A stretch of 64,000 bases of DNA from assembly GCA_002483465.1 (NCBI GenBank), contig DLHX01000001.1:124238-188237 (forward strand), written 5' to 3'. The notes beneath the pieces were generated by a model. The model ran no database searches. It was not told the origin of the DNA and saw only the letters and a list, made by a program, of their open reading frames with translations. Both the position numbers and the translations under genes were made by a program. Shown one piece after another: positions 53,363 through 62,169 of the stretch (position 1 is its first letter; each line of letters starts with the position of its first letter). Source of the DNA: Micavibrio sp. UBA7657 (lineage in GTDB: Bacteria; Pseudomonadota; Alphaproteobacteria; Micavibrionales; Micavibrionaceae).

Positions 53363-53367
53363 TTAAA

Positions 53368-53472
53368 GGATTTTGAGACGAAAATTGCGGATTCCGAGAA
53401 CCGGCGCGCAGCGTACATTTTAGTACGTGAGCACCGGAAGCGCAGAAATTCGCAATTTGCAGACCAAAATCC
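53368..53472. repeat. 105-bp nested palindrome between ABC exporter and tolC genes
   Basis: GGATTTTG at 53368-53375 pairs with CAAAATCC at 53465-53472, AAATTGCG at 53382-53389 with CGCAATTT at 53451-53458, CCGG with CCGG, and CGTAC with GTACG around loop ATTTTA. All arms nest in one long hairpin. It fills almost all of the gap between TolC (stop at 53482) and the exporter (start at 53362), so it is transcribed and may reduce expression of the downstream genes or shield the mRNA. Confidence 0.75.
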
Positions 53473-53481
53473 GAAAATTGC

Positions 53482-54888
53482 CTAGCGCGCCTTCAGTCTT
53501 TCATCATTTGACCATGTCTCGCCGGAAGCGATGGCGCTCTCTCTAGGATACTCGACACCCAACGTCGGGAGCAAGGCGCCTTTCAGAGCGAGCAGGCGGT
53601 ACACAGCAAACATCTCGAGGAATTCCGAGTTGATCGTGTTGGTGCGTGAAACGAACAATTCGTTCTGCGCATCAAGAACATCAAGCAGCGTACGGCGGTC
53701 CAGGTTGAACTGGTCCTGGTATGCCTTCACGACTTCGGTGTTGGCGGCAGCTTGCGTTGCGAATTCGCGTGCGCGCTCGCCCGCTGAAACCATGCTTGCC
53801 CATGTCGAGCGCACGTCGTTTTCAACAGCGCGTCCGGCGCGGGCGCGTGCTTCTTTGGATTGCTGGTGGCGGTGGATGAACTCACGCGCGCGCGCAGAGT
53901 CTGCGCCGCCGCGGTAGAGGTTCCAGTTCATGACCAGAAGAGCCGAGGCGCCGCGATTGGTGCCTTCGATACCTTCGATGTCATGACCTTGGTTTGCATT
54001 CAGTTCTAAATCCAGTTGCGGATAGAAGGTCGATTTCGTGCCTTGCGCTTCAGCGTAAGCCACTTCGATGTCGGATGCGAAAATGTCGAGCGTCGGGCTG
54101 TGCGCCAGAGTCTTTTCGACTTCGGTGTCTACATCCTGGCTGAGCGTGCCGAACGGAATTTCCGGCAGTTGCAGCTGGCCTGCATCATCGCCGGTCTCGG
54201 CGCGGTACTGCGCTTCTGCCGTGCGAAGCGATTGGCGGATGCTGCTTTCCGTCGCACGTGCGGCGGCAAGACGTGCATTCGCTTGTTCATTGTCTGCTTC
54301 CGTCGAACGGCCTGCGTTCACGCCTTGCTTGATCTGGTCAAGGATACTGAGGTGCGCGTCGACGTTCTGGCGCGCAATCACGAGGATCTGACGCTGGCGT
54401 AAAACTTCAAGATAGGATTCAACGATCGAGAGACCGACGAGTTCAGCCGTTTCACGAACGCGGTTCGCGGAAGAATTCACGCGGCCTTTCTGGCGCGCAA
54501 CTTCATATTTCGTTTCGAAACCGTCGAACAGCATTTGCGTCAGTGTCAGAGACACGAGGTAACGCCACATCGTTTCTGTTTCATCGGCGACTTCGCTGTC
54601 TGTGTATTCAGGACCTGTGTCGGCGCGCATATCGATCGAGGGCAGGTATCCAGCGCGGCCTTGTCTCAGTTCTTCATCGGTGGCGCGGCGCGATGCGGCG
54701 ACTTCACCGTATTCCGGGTTGGTGCTCACGCCCGTGGCGACTGCGTCACGGAGCGAGATGCTCAAGGATGGGTGGAGCGGCTTGTCCTGCTGCGCGAGGG
54801 CAACGCCTGCGATGCCGGACATGAGCGCGACAGCCGAAGCTGTCAGACAAAATCTGCGAATGGAATTTCTGGAAAGCACGTTCTGCAT
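53482..54888 (-). CDS. TolC-family outer-membrane channel
   Basis: A 468-residue TolC-like protein with a signal peptide (ending SGIAGVALAQQ). Two internal repeats of long helices with outer-membrane strands are visible: SLRDAVATGVSTNPEYGEVA, YLPSIDMRADTG, TLTQMLFDGFETKYEVARQ, then TKSTFYPQLDLELNANQG, LVMNWNLYRGGADSARAREF and DQFNLDRRTLLDVLDAQNEL. It forms the outer-membrane exit of the type I system. It is downstream of the adhesin on the same strand, separated by a strong terminator, and so probably has its own promoter. Confidence 0.93.
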   Translation of the reverse strand: MQNVLSRNSIRRFCLTASAVALMSGIAGVALAQQDKPLHPSLSISLRDAVATGVSTNPEYGEVAASRRATDEELRQGRAGYLPSIDMRADTGPEYTDSEVADETETMWRYLVSLTLTQMLFDGFETKYEVARQKGRVNSSANRVRETAELVGLSIVESYLEVLRQRQILVIARQNVDAHLSILDQIKQGVNAGRSTEADNEQANARLAAARATESSIRQSLRTAEAQYRAETGDDAGQLQLPEIPFGTLSQDVDTEVEKTLAHSPTLDIFASDIEVAYAEAQGTKSTFYPQLDLELNANQGHDIEGIEGTNRGASALLVMNWNLYRGGADSARAREFIHRHQQSKEARARAGRAVENDVRSTWASMVSAGERAREFATQAAANTEVVKAYQDQFNLDRRTLLDVLDAQNELFVSRTNTINSEFLEMFAVYRLLALKGALLPTLGVEYPRESAIASGETWSNDERLKAR

Positions 54889-55039
54889 CCTCTCGATGAA
54901 TCTAGTTTACTTTTTTGATATCTTTCAGCCGGAAGTTATCCACAACTTCAACGACTTCCCTTTTATAAGAACTTTTATAGGTCTTGGCAAGCCCGTTCCC
55001 ATAATTTTTTCTTATTTTTTAGAGGATTAGCCCTCTATT

Positions 55040-55076
55040 TAAAGAGAAAAACCCGGGGCTTTGGCAAGCCCCGGGT
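55040..55076 (-). terminator. Strong terminator of the adhesin gene
   Basis: On the minus strand an 11-bp stem ACCCGGGGCTT/AAGCCCCGGGT with a four-base loop is followed by TTTTTCTCTTT. It lies about 60 bp after the adhesin stop and before tolC. Confidence 0.9.
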
Positions 55077-55131
55077 CGGAGAGATTGACCGGCCGCGTTA
55101 ACGAACCGGACTTTCTGTTAAGAAACCTTAA

Positions 55132-58100
55132 TTAAACGGCGTTTCCGTCGTTCGTGATCTGGGCAATGTTCAGACCAACAATCCCTTCAAGGGTCGCGAT
55201 AGCCGTCGCACCCGCCAGGCCACCAACGCCGTCGGCATTGATATGGATGGTGGTGTTGCCGCCGCTTTCCGTTTTGAAGACGAAATCGTCAATGCTGTCC
55301 TGGACCGAGTTGTAGCCGACCAGCAGGCCCGAAACGTCGAGAACATCGCCGATTTCGAAGTCCTTGACCGCGTCTACGCCTTCGCCGCCGAGATTGACGA
55401 ACTTGAAGACATCATCGCCCGAACCGCCATACAGCGTGTCGTTGCCTGCGCCGCCCGTGATCACGTCATCGCCTTCTTGACCGAAGATGATGTCGCTACC
55501 GCCGCCGCCGCTCAGCGTGTCGTTACCGCCCTGGCGGCCCTGACCGTTGCTGACAGACTCATCAGACATCGCAACCGCGTTCGCCTTGATATAGGCGATC
55601 GTGTCTGCGCGATCCCATGAAGTATCGTTACCGGCACCTGCCTCGAGCTGTTCGATAACTGTCCAGCCTGCGCCGGGAGCCGTCGAAAGACCCTGCGCCG
55701 TGGCGAGAGCGTCCGTATAGAGTGTATCGCCGAAGAGCAGATCGTTGCCGTCGCCGCCGTTCAGGACGTCATCGCCCGTCTCGGTCAGCTGGTTCAGCGG
55801 GTTGAGGTTCTGGAACGCCGCATCAAGATCATTTGCAGTCTTGACGTCCAGCGCATCGCCGTTCTCGTCAATCGTGTCGAGACGTGCCAGCGTCGTGGAG
55901 TTGACGCCAATACCGATACCGATGAGCTGGCTCAGTGCCTTCAGCTGGGCAACTTCGTTGCTGCCGTCCGAAATGCCATGGATCTCATTCATGACTGTCT
56001 GCGCGTTGTTGTTCGCGTTGACGGTCTGACCGCTGGTGCCGACATAGTGGTTCGGCTCGCCATCCGAGACGAAGTACGTAAACGTGCTTGCGCCGGGGAT
56101 CGGATCATTCGTCAGCCCACCGTTCAACCAGTTCAGGGCGCTGATCATCGGCGCTTCATAGTTGGTGAACTCCTGGCCGTTATTGTCCATCGCCTGTACG
56201 AACGTTACAGCGCTGTTGAAAGCTGCATCATTCGTGACTTCGAACGTGCCCGACGCAAAAGCCGTCGTGCCGAACGGAACGACATGAACTTTGATCGTGC
56301 CCGTGTCGTAATCGTTGAAGTCCTGCAGCAGGTGCGTAACCGCATCCTTCAGCAGTTGCAGTTTCGAGCCGGGGCCTTCGCCCATCGAACCCGAGATGTC
56401 CAGCACGAGGACGATATTGAAGTCCTTGTTCTGTGCGATCTGTTTCGAGCCGCCGACATCGCCGATGAGGATATCAGCTGCGCGCTTGCCAACGATTTCG
56501 CCGTGGTCGCAACCAATGCGGTGTTCGGTTTTGGAGCCCGATTTGTCGTCAACGTTTTCGCCGACAACGAGGATCGGTTGATTGCCTTCGACCGTCAGCG
56601 TTGCTGTGTCGGAGTCACCGTCGCGGTCCGTCAGCGTATAGACGAACTGGTCAGGACCCTGGTCGGGCGGGCAGTCATGCGAGGAAACGGTCACGTTCTG
56701 AACCGTGAACGAAGCCTGCGGCAGAGCCGAGTTGGCAATCGTGGTTACATCGACACCAACGATCTGAACACCGCCGAAGCTCGACGAGTTCAGCGTGAAC
56801 GACGCAACGCCGTCAGCATGCGGAACCGGACCGATATTGAATTCGCCTGTTACGGTCGTGCCGTTCGCCAGGTGAACGATATAGTCGATACCGCCTTGCT
56901 TGTTGTTGTCGCCGAGGTCCGCGAAAGTGAGCGTCACTTTATCGGAAGCCGCGAAGTCAATTTCCAGTTTTTCTGGGCCGAAGATGTTTTGCGGCTCGAT
57001 ACCGATACCGCCGCCATCGCCCACATCGTACCAGCTCAGGTCGGCCCCGCTGGTCGATTTGACCGAGATGCCGTTTTTGCTGAACGTGTTCTGGAAGCCG
57101 TTGAAGTTTGCAGCCGCCGGGTCCAGCGAAAGCGTCGTGTTGACGCCGCCCTGGTAAGGCTGTGCAAACGGTGTGTAGGTGTAAGAACCGTCAGCCGAAA
57201 TTTTCAGCTGGCCGAACTGGCCGTTGATCGTCGCCTGGCCGGCAGTCGGAACATTGACCGATGTGCCGCCGAAAGCGATTTTCGTTACGAGGTTCGGTGT
57301 GTCGTTACTGAGGTCGTCAGCAGCGCCTGCGCCGCCGTTCACGCCGGTAACAACATTACCTGTGCGTACGCCTTCGCCGGTGTTGACGTCGTTTTTCGCG
57401 TCCGGTGCATCGTCAACAACGTTGACAGTGATGCTGGTCGAAGCGGTGTCGCCGTCCGAGTCCGTGCCGACGACGCCGAAATTCAGCGTAATGACATCGT
57501 TCGGGTCGCCGGGGTTGTTATGGTCGAGAACGCGGTTCAGCGTGAAGGTGTAATCGCCGTTCGCCGGGTTGATCGTCAGCGTGAAGACATTCGTCGCGCC
57601 GCCATTGACCGTACCGACATAGCCGGTCGCCGTCTGCGTGATCGTAACCGTCTCGCCGAGCGAGGTCAGGTTCCCGTTCAGTTTCGAACCGGTCGAGCTG
57701 GTGATGCCGTCCGACTTGATCGTGCCGGGCGTGTCGCCGAAGAAGTCAGCGTCGACATTGCCTGTCTCGACGATCGGGCCGAGGAAGGTTTCATCGACAA
57801 CTTCTGTTGCCGGCTTGATGATGATCGGCTTGTCGTCGGTGTCGACACGGATCGTCAGTTTCGCCGTATCGGTATCATTGTCGTAGTCGTCCATCGTATA
57901 CGTGAAGACATCGCTGCCATCTTTGTTGTCGTTGGGCGTATAGGTGTACTGGCCGTTCGCCGCAATCGTCAGCACGCCGTTCGTGCCGTTGATGTTGACG
58001 GTGCCGACCGTCGGAACCGGGGTCGTCGTACCGTTGAACGTAACCGAGATAACTGCGCCCGGGCCGTCTTCGCCGAACTCGTCATTGTCGAGAACGTTGC

Positions 58101-60141
58101 CGTTGATGACAGTGCCGTTCGTGAAGTGACCGTCATCCTGAGCTGTCGGTGCATCGTCTACAACATTGACCGTAACGAAACCGTCATCGGTGTCGCCGTC
58201 ATTGTCCGTGATCTTCACACCGAACTTCAGCGTGATGACGTCATTGTCGTCCGTGCCGTCGGCATGGTCGAGCTGCTGCAGCTGCGTATAGCTGTAGGCG
58301 CCGTTCTGGTTGATCGTGAAGGTGAAAACAGGAACGCCGCCCGTTGTCGTACCCGTGTAACCGGTAGCTGTCTGGGCGATGATCACTGTGTCGCCGTTCG
58401 ACGTCAGGTTCGGACCCGTGAAGGAACCGCTCAGCTGCGTGGTGCCGTTAACCGTGATAACCGAAGGCGTGTCGGAGCCGTCATCATGCGGCAGGTTGCC
58501 GTTCTTCGTGATGGACGCGCCGTTCATGTCGGTTTCATCGATCACTTCAAGGCCGTTACCTACCGTCGGGTTGCCGTCTTTAATTTCAGGAACGTCATCG
58601 ACGATGTCGATAACGATGTTTGCCGGATCTTTATCGCCGTCAAAGTCGACGATGTTCGCGCCGAAGGTCAGCGTGATTTTGTCGCCCCCCACAGAGTGGT
58701 CGAGAGGCTTCAGCAGTGTGAATGTGTATTCGCCTGTGCTCGGGTCGATAGCCAGCGTAAAGACCGTCTGGCCGTTCGCCGTACCCGTATAGCCGTTAAG
58801 GCCAGGCGTGATCGTTACGTTGTGACCGCCGGAAGAAAGCGTGCCGTTGGCGAGATCGCCGGTCGCAGCCGACGTACCGTTCGGCTCGATAAAGCCGGTG
58901 CCGTCGCTGCCGTAATCATCAACGAGGTTGCCGGTGGCAATCGCCGCGCCGGGCAGGTCGTCTTCATCAACCGTTTTCGTGCCATCGCCTTCAAGCGACG
59001 GAACGTCATCCGCAACATGGACAACAATCTGTGTAACCGCTGTGTCGCCGTCGGCATCCGTCAGGAGGACATCGAAGTTGAGGTCAATGACATCGTTCGG
59101 ATCTGTCGGGTCGTCATGATCTAACGGGCGCAGCAGCGTGAATGTGTATTCGCCGGTCGTCTGGTCGATCACAAGCGTGAAAACTTTCTGGCCGTTCGCA
59201 ATACCGTCATAACCATCTTGAGCGGCATTGACCACGACATCAACGGGGTCGCCGTTCGAGGTCAGGTTGCCGTTCTGTTTGGAACCGGTCGAGGTGAAAC
59301 CGCCAAGTGTCTGCGGCGTAATCGTGCCGGGACCATCGTTACCGAAGCTGAACGTAATGAAGCCGGTCTCGACGATCGGGCCGAGGAATGTTTCATCGAC
59401 GAATTCTTCCGCCGGGCCTTCAGCCGTCGGAACATCATCCGGAGTTTCTTCTTCGCCTTCCAGCGGGTTCGGCTGTCTGAAGTTCGCGGAATATTGCAGC
59501 GCGGTCGGGTCAAGAGGACCGACAGCGTTCAGCGGACCAACGGAAGCAGCACTATAAGGAGTGTTGAAACCATAACCGCTGTTGCCACCCGCGCCGCCGG
59601 CATCACCAGCTGCTGGTTCGATCTGTGCAAGCATTGCGGCTTCATCGCCGGCTGCGGGTTCGATATTCGCAACTTGCTCGGCGCGAACGGTTTTTTCGTT
59701 CTTCGCAGTGTCCTCAGGTTGGACTTCTTCTTCAGCAGGCGTCGTGTCGACGACTTTAATCATGCTGGAAAGTTCACCCTGGGGAATGATGTCGCTGAAA
59801 GCAAATGTCGAGGCTTCATCGCCCGATGTGACAGCGGAATAGTTTTTCAGGATGAGGCTGCCGCCGCATTCAAATGTAACTGTGAGGGTGCCGTCCTGGT
59901 CCACGATAAAGGTGTCGGCATCGGCTTTCGCAAAACCGAAAATGTAATTCTGACCTTCCTGGAGGTCTACTTCGCGCGTTTCACCAAGCGGCGGGCGCTC
60001 GATCATCGTTGTCGATTCGACCTTCTGGCCTTCGATCTCGCAGACATCTTCAAGGATGTTCTGTGCCGGGGGTGCGGACTCGGTGCCTTGAAGTGCGGGC
60101 TGTGCCGAAGGGGTTGCGGGTTGCGCGTTTTCGTTTGCCAT
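55132..60141 (-). CDS. Large RTX adhesin with VCBS/T1SS-143 repeats and a vWA domain
   Basis: A 1669-residue secreted protein. Residues 1-240 are an acidic N-terminal region (FGFAKADADTFIVDQDGTLT). About 245-1190 contain at least six repeats of about 100-140 residues of the VCBS/T1SS-143 type; two begin DETFLGPIVETG almost identically, and each ends in DxDGDT or DNDGDT followed by VxVxVxDDxP. Near residue 1247 a von Willebrand A domain has the MIDAS motif VLVLDISGSMGEG. RTX nonapeptides (GNDTLSGGGGSDIIFGQEGD) follow at about 1455-1610, with the C-terminal secretion region. Ca2+ binding and surface attachment are inferred. AGGAGAG precedes the ATG. It is the substrate of the TolC/ABC/HlyD genes that follow. 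Confidence 0.92.
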   Translation of the reverse strand: MANENAQPATPSAQPALQGTESAPPAQNILEDVCEIEGQKVESTTMIERPPLGETREVDLQEGQNYIFGFAKADADTFIVDQDGTLTVTFECGGSLILKNYSAVTSGDEASTFAFSDIIPQGELSSMIKVVDTTPAEEEVQPEDTAKNEKTVRAEQVANIEPAAGDEAAMLAQIEPAAGDAGGAGGNSGYGFNTPYSAASVGPLNAVGPLDPTALQYSANFRQPNPLEGEEETPDDVPTAEGPAEEFVDETFLGPIVETGFITFSFGNDGPGTITPQTLGGFTSTGSKQNGNLTSNGDPVDVVVNAAQDGYDGIANGQKVFTLVIDQTTGEYTFTLLRPLDHDDPTDPNDVIDLNFDVLLTDADGDTAVTQIVVHVADDVPSLEGDGTKTVDEDDLPGAAIATGNLVDDYGSDGTGFIEPNGTSAATGDLANGTLSSGGHNVTITPGLNGYTGTANGQTVFTLAIDPSTGEYTFTLLKPLDHSVGGDKITLTFGANIVDFDGDKDPANIVIDIVDDVPEIKDGNPTVGNGLEVIDETDMNGASITKNGNLPHDDGSDTPSVITVNGTTQLSGSFTGPNLTSNGDTVIIAQTATGYTGTTTGGVPVFTFTINQNGAYSYTQLQQLDHADGTDDNDVITLKFGVKITDNDGDTDDGFVTVNVVDDAPTAQDDGHFTNGTVINGNVLDNDEFGEDGPGAVISVTFNGTTTPVPTVGTVNINGTNGVLTIAANGQYTYTPNDNKDGSDVFTYTMDDYDNDTDTAKLTIRVDTDDKPIIIKPATEVVDETFLGPIVETGNVDADFFGDTPGTIKSDGITSSTGSKLNGNLTSLGETVTITQTATGYVGTVNGGATNVFTLTINPANGDYTFTLNRVLDHNNPGDPNDVITLNFGVVGTDSDGDTASTSITVNVVDDAPDAKNDVNTGEGVRTGNVVTGVNGGAGAADDLSNDTPNLVTKIAFGGTSVNVPTAGQATINGQFGQLKISADGSYTYTPFAQPYQGGVNTTLSLDPAAANFNGFQNTFSKNGISVKSTSGADLSWYDVGDGGGIGIEPQNIFGPEKLEIDFAASDKVTLTFADLGDNNKQGGIDYIVHLANGTTVTGEFNIGPVPHADGVASFTLNSSSFGGVQIVGVDVTTIANSALPQASFTVQNVTVSSHDCPPDQGPDQFVYTLTDRDGDSDTATLTVEGNQPILVVGENVDDKSGSKTEHRIGCDHGEIVGKRAADILIGDVGGSKQIAQNKDFNIVLVLDISGSMGEGPGSKLQLLKDAVTHLLQDFNDYDTGTIKVHVVPFGTTAFASGTFEVTNDAAFNSAVTFVQAMDNNGQEFTNYEAPMISALNWLNGGLTNDPIPGASTFTYFVSDGEPNHYVGTSGQTVNANNNAQTVMNEIHGISDGSNEVAQLKALSQLIGIGIGVNSTTLARLDTIDENGDALDVKTANDLDAAFQNLNPLNQLTETGDDVLNGGDGNDLLFGDTLYTDALATAQGLSTAPGAGWTVIEQLEAGAGNDTSWDRADTIAYIKANAVAMSDESVSNGQGRQGGNDTLSGGGGSDIIFGQEGDDVITGGAGNDTLYGGSGDDVFKFVNLGGEGVDAVKDFEIGDVLDVSGLLVGYNSVQDSIDDFVFKTESGGNTTIHINADGVGGLAGATAIATLEGIVGLNIAQITNDGNAV

Positions 60142-60190
60142 TGACTCTCTCCTGAGTAAAAAAAATAAGGCCTCGTGGGGCCGTAAAAAC

Positions 60191-60271
60191 TTAACAGTTT
60201 CTTAACAGATGTTCTTCAAGTTTTAAGGGAAACTTAACAATCTGTCAACAATTATGTTAAAGGATCGTTAA
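60191..60271. promoter_or_regulatory. Three tandem CtrA-type boxes upstream of the adhesin
   Basis: Perfect TTAA-N7-TTAA occurs at 60191-60205, 60223-60237 and 60257-60271; the first two end in the preferred TTAAC. A fourth near match, TTAA-N7-TCAA, is at 60234-60248. This is the binding motif of the cell-cycle regulator CtrA. The boxes lie 50-130 bp before the adhesin start codon, placing adhesin expression under likely CtrA control. Confidence 0.7.
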
Positions 60272-60570
60272 GGTATATGTTCCTATACGTCTAAATCCTT
60301 GATTCCATTTGTATTTTACATAATTAAACATGACAGATTATATATGGACCTTATAGTCCCCGCCCCGCCAAAAACAAAGGGTTTTCCATGATTGGGCTGG
60401 GTGATTCCTTAATAGTGCCGCCCTGTTAACCTCTCATTTCTGCGGATTCGGCCCCGGACATTATTCCCGATGCTTTCCCGGATGACATATATATGAGAAA
60501 GCTCCTAGTTCCCTTTCCCGGCCCGGTCTGCTCAAAAAAACTTTTTAGGCCTTTCCCGAAAAATTGAAAA
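60272..60570. other. AT-rich intergenic stretch
   Basis: No gene is supported. The part 60290-60350 is AT-rich, and 60350-60540 has C-runs with scattered pieces of CCCGG. No terminator or RNA could be identified. Confidence 0.35.
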
Positions 60571-60579
60571 AAAGGGCGA

Positions 60580-60735
60580 ATCGTCACGAATCGATTCGCC
60601 CGGGTAATTCTCTTTCCCGGACCCCGCAGGAATCCGCCATTTTTTATTTTCGAATCGATTCTCTTTTCTCACTTCGATTCGCATTTTCGAATCCGATTCT
60701 TGCAAAAATTTTTCCCGCTGCTCTGATTCCGGAAA
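60580..60735. other. Dense cluster of GANTC sites
   Basis: About ten GANTC sites (as GAATC or GATTC, several fused into GAATCGATTC) occur in roughly 155 bp, where chance gives less than one. GANTC is the methylation site of CcrM, the cell-cycle methylase of alphaproteobacteria. A DnaA-like box TGTGAATAA follows at 60790-60798. The same stretch is open on the minus strand as a weak frame (60532-61110) without a ribosome site, judged unlikely to be a gene. Confidence 0.55.
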
Positions 60736-61111
60736 ATTTTTGACGATTTTTTCTACGTCCTGAAAAAAATTTTTTGCCTGTGAGGAAGCTGTGAATAACT
60801 TTGTGCGCGAAAGTTTTTCACCGCTGAATCTCAAGCAACGCATGAGGGTTCGAAAATTTCCACATGCGACTCGTTTTTGAACGGAAATTTCAAAACCTCG
60901 AAAAAATGACTCGACTCGAGCGCGACGGTTTTGCAATCTGAGAATGTCTTCGGGACACAGATTGTTGGGCACAGCGATAAATGATCTCGAAGTTCGGACC
61001 GCCTTGGTCGGCGGCCGGGTAGATGGGAATAAGACTTCGGTCCCCGTTTGCTCATAGGGGCTTAAGAGCTTCTGGATACAACGTTCTGCAACTGACCCGT
61101 GGTCGCGCACG

Positions 61112-61384
61112 CTAAAACGTTTGCAAGCAGAAACGTGACAGGTCTAGGGCGTTATTATTCGGCTCCGAAAAAGTTGATGGTCTATGCAGGACTGTTAACG
61201 GAGTGGTTTTGATAGCCACGATAAATAATTGCGGATGGGGGTTCATCCGCGGATTGACGGGACGACAAGTTGGGTAAGCTGCCCATGTGTCCATGGCAAT
61301 CGGTTCGAAAAGAGCCTGCAGGTGACTTACGCTTCGGCGTAAACACCTCAGGACCTTCCCAAAAGGATCCCGGCGTCTGGCTTT
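61112..61384 (+). ncRNA. Candidate structured RNA (6S-like?), unidentified
   Basis: No reading frame is convincing here, but strong local hairpins occur: GCGGATG/CATCCGC at 61231-61250 and AGGTG-AC-TTACGC with GCGTAA-A-CACCT around a TTCG loop near 61320-61348. Around the latter, TTGGG near 61282 can pair with CCCAA near 61357 and GTCC with GGAC, giving a long rod with internal loops. A strong terminator follows. 6S RNA has such a rod shape and lies near serA in E. coli, but no sequence identity was confirmed. The ends are guesses. Confidence 0.35.
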
Positions 61385-61432
61385 ATGGCTTCGCTATAAA
61401 GATGGGCGCCGGGATTTTTTGTTTTTAAAACA
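61367..61432 (+). terminator. Strong bidirectional-looking terminator hairpin
   Basis: ATCCCGGCG and CGCCGGGAT close a long hairpin that also pairs CTTTAT with ATAAAG around GGCTTCGC. On the plus strand it is followed by TTTTTTGTTTTT. It must end a plus-strand transcript for which no protein gene is seen, which supports the RNA candidate just upstream. Confidence 0.8.
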
Positions 61433-61442
61433 TCCAAAAAAA

Positions 61443-61865
61443 TTATCCCGGCTCGCGCGTAAGTCTTGAAATCTGTTTTTTCAGATTGTCGCAATGCATC
61501 TTGAACAAGGCTCTTTCACCTCCGTAGAGATTTTGAACTTCCGTAATATCTTTACATTCGAGGTTTTCGTACACCGCGCGACGCATGACAGAATGAAACT
61601 CCTCTGACATAGGCTCCATTTCTCCTGTCCTCTTGTTCAGCGTTTCATGCACATTGAAAAACTGCGTCAACGCCTGCTCGGTCGGCGGCCTGGCTTGCTC
61701 GCGCAGCAGCTCGGCTTTTTTATTGTCGCTTGCCACGTAAAATGCGCTGCTTACAACGAACACAACAGTCGAGGCCACAACCTGCGCTGTTTTAACCCGG
61801 CTGTTCAGCACATCATTCCATGTGCGGACGGTCTTGTTTTTCGCGTCGGTAAAAATATCTTTCAT
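61443..61865 (-). CDS. Membrane-anchored small protein with two Cys (member 3 of a tandem set)
   Basis: A 140-residue protein with one N-terminal hydrophobic helix (AQVVASTVVFVVSSAFYVAS, about 27-46) and a helical domain behind it. The C-terminal part, RRAVYENLECKDI through MHCDNLKKQISRL, has two cysteines about 20 residues apart and resembles the ends of the next two upstream proteins. No known domain. It is the last of three same-strand small genes downstream of serA. Confidence 0.65.
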   Translation of the reverse strand: MKDIFTDAKNKTVRTWNDVLNSRVKTAQVVASTVVFVVSSAFYVASDNKKAELLREQARPPTEQALTQFFNVHETLNKRTGEMEPMSEEFHSVMRRAVYENLECKDITEVQNLYGGERALFKMHCDNLKKQISRLTREPG

Positions 61866-61874
61866 GATTTAATT

Positions 61875-62144
61875 CTAGCGTTCGAGCCTTGAGTGATAAA
61901 AATCTTTGACCCGCTGGCACGTCCTGGAATCCAGAAGTTGCGAACAGGGAGTATCATGACGGATAGATTGATATATTTTTTTCTTTTCATCCTCGTCTAT
62001 GACACCCGCAACGATAAAAGCATCATGAAGAGCGGAACGTTCATTTTCAGCATCGTGCCTGTCGCATCCCGTTGTTGCGCCAAATAACGCAGCGGCAAAA
62101 ACCGCAGCAATTCCAAATTTTTCCTGTTTCGTCAGCACTGCCAT
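61875..62144 (-). CDS. Small protein with Cys pair (member 2 of a tandem set)
   Basis: An 89-residue protein starting MAVLTKQEKFGIAAVFAAAL with one hydrophobic helix that ends in FGATTGCDRHD, which may be a lipobox-like or anchor segment. The C-terminus DTPCSQLLDSRTCQRVKDFY has two cysteines. AGGGAG precedes the ATG at 62144; an upstream open frame is not supported. It shares layout with its two neighbours and is otherwise unrecognised. Confidence 0.6.
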   Translation of the reverse strand: MAVLTKQEKFGIAAVFAAALFGATTGCDRHDAENERSALHDAFIVAGVIDEDEKKKIYQSIRHDTPCSQLLDSRTCQRVKDFYHSRLER

Positions 62145-62169
62145 GAACTCCCTGAACACTTCTCCAGAA

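Noticed and set aside
54936..54944. DnaA box TTATCCACA upstream of tolC
   Set aside because: The match is perfect but single; one 9-mer is expected by chance in a region of this size class and no other origin or DnaA-regulated feature is nearby.
55978..59124. A 1048-codon plus-strand frame opposite the adhesin
   Set aside because: It is the mirror of the repeat-rich adhesin codons (Asp/Gly/Thr/Val give long open antisense frames), with Arg/Val-rich nonsense composition and no domain.
60191..60800. Chromosomal replication origin
   Set aside because: CtrA boxes, GANTC and one DnaA-like box are present, but there is no cluster of DnaA boxes and none of the usual neighbours (hemE, dnaA, gidA, parAB). 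It is kept only as a finding.
60532..61110. A 192-codon minus-strand frame
   Set aside because: It starts at GTG without a ribosome site, has low-complexity content driven by GANTC and AT-rich repeats, and matches no family. It is treated as non-coding.
61112..61440. tmRNA or RNase P RNA
   Set aside because: No tag-peptide frame, no tRNA-like CCA end and no GAGGAAAGTCC-type conserved core were found on either strand.
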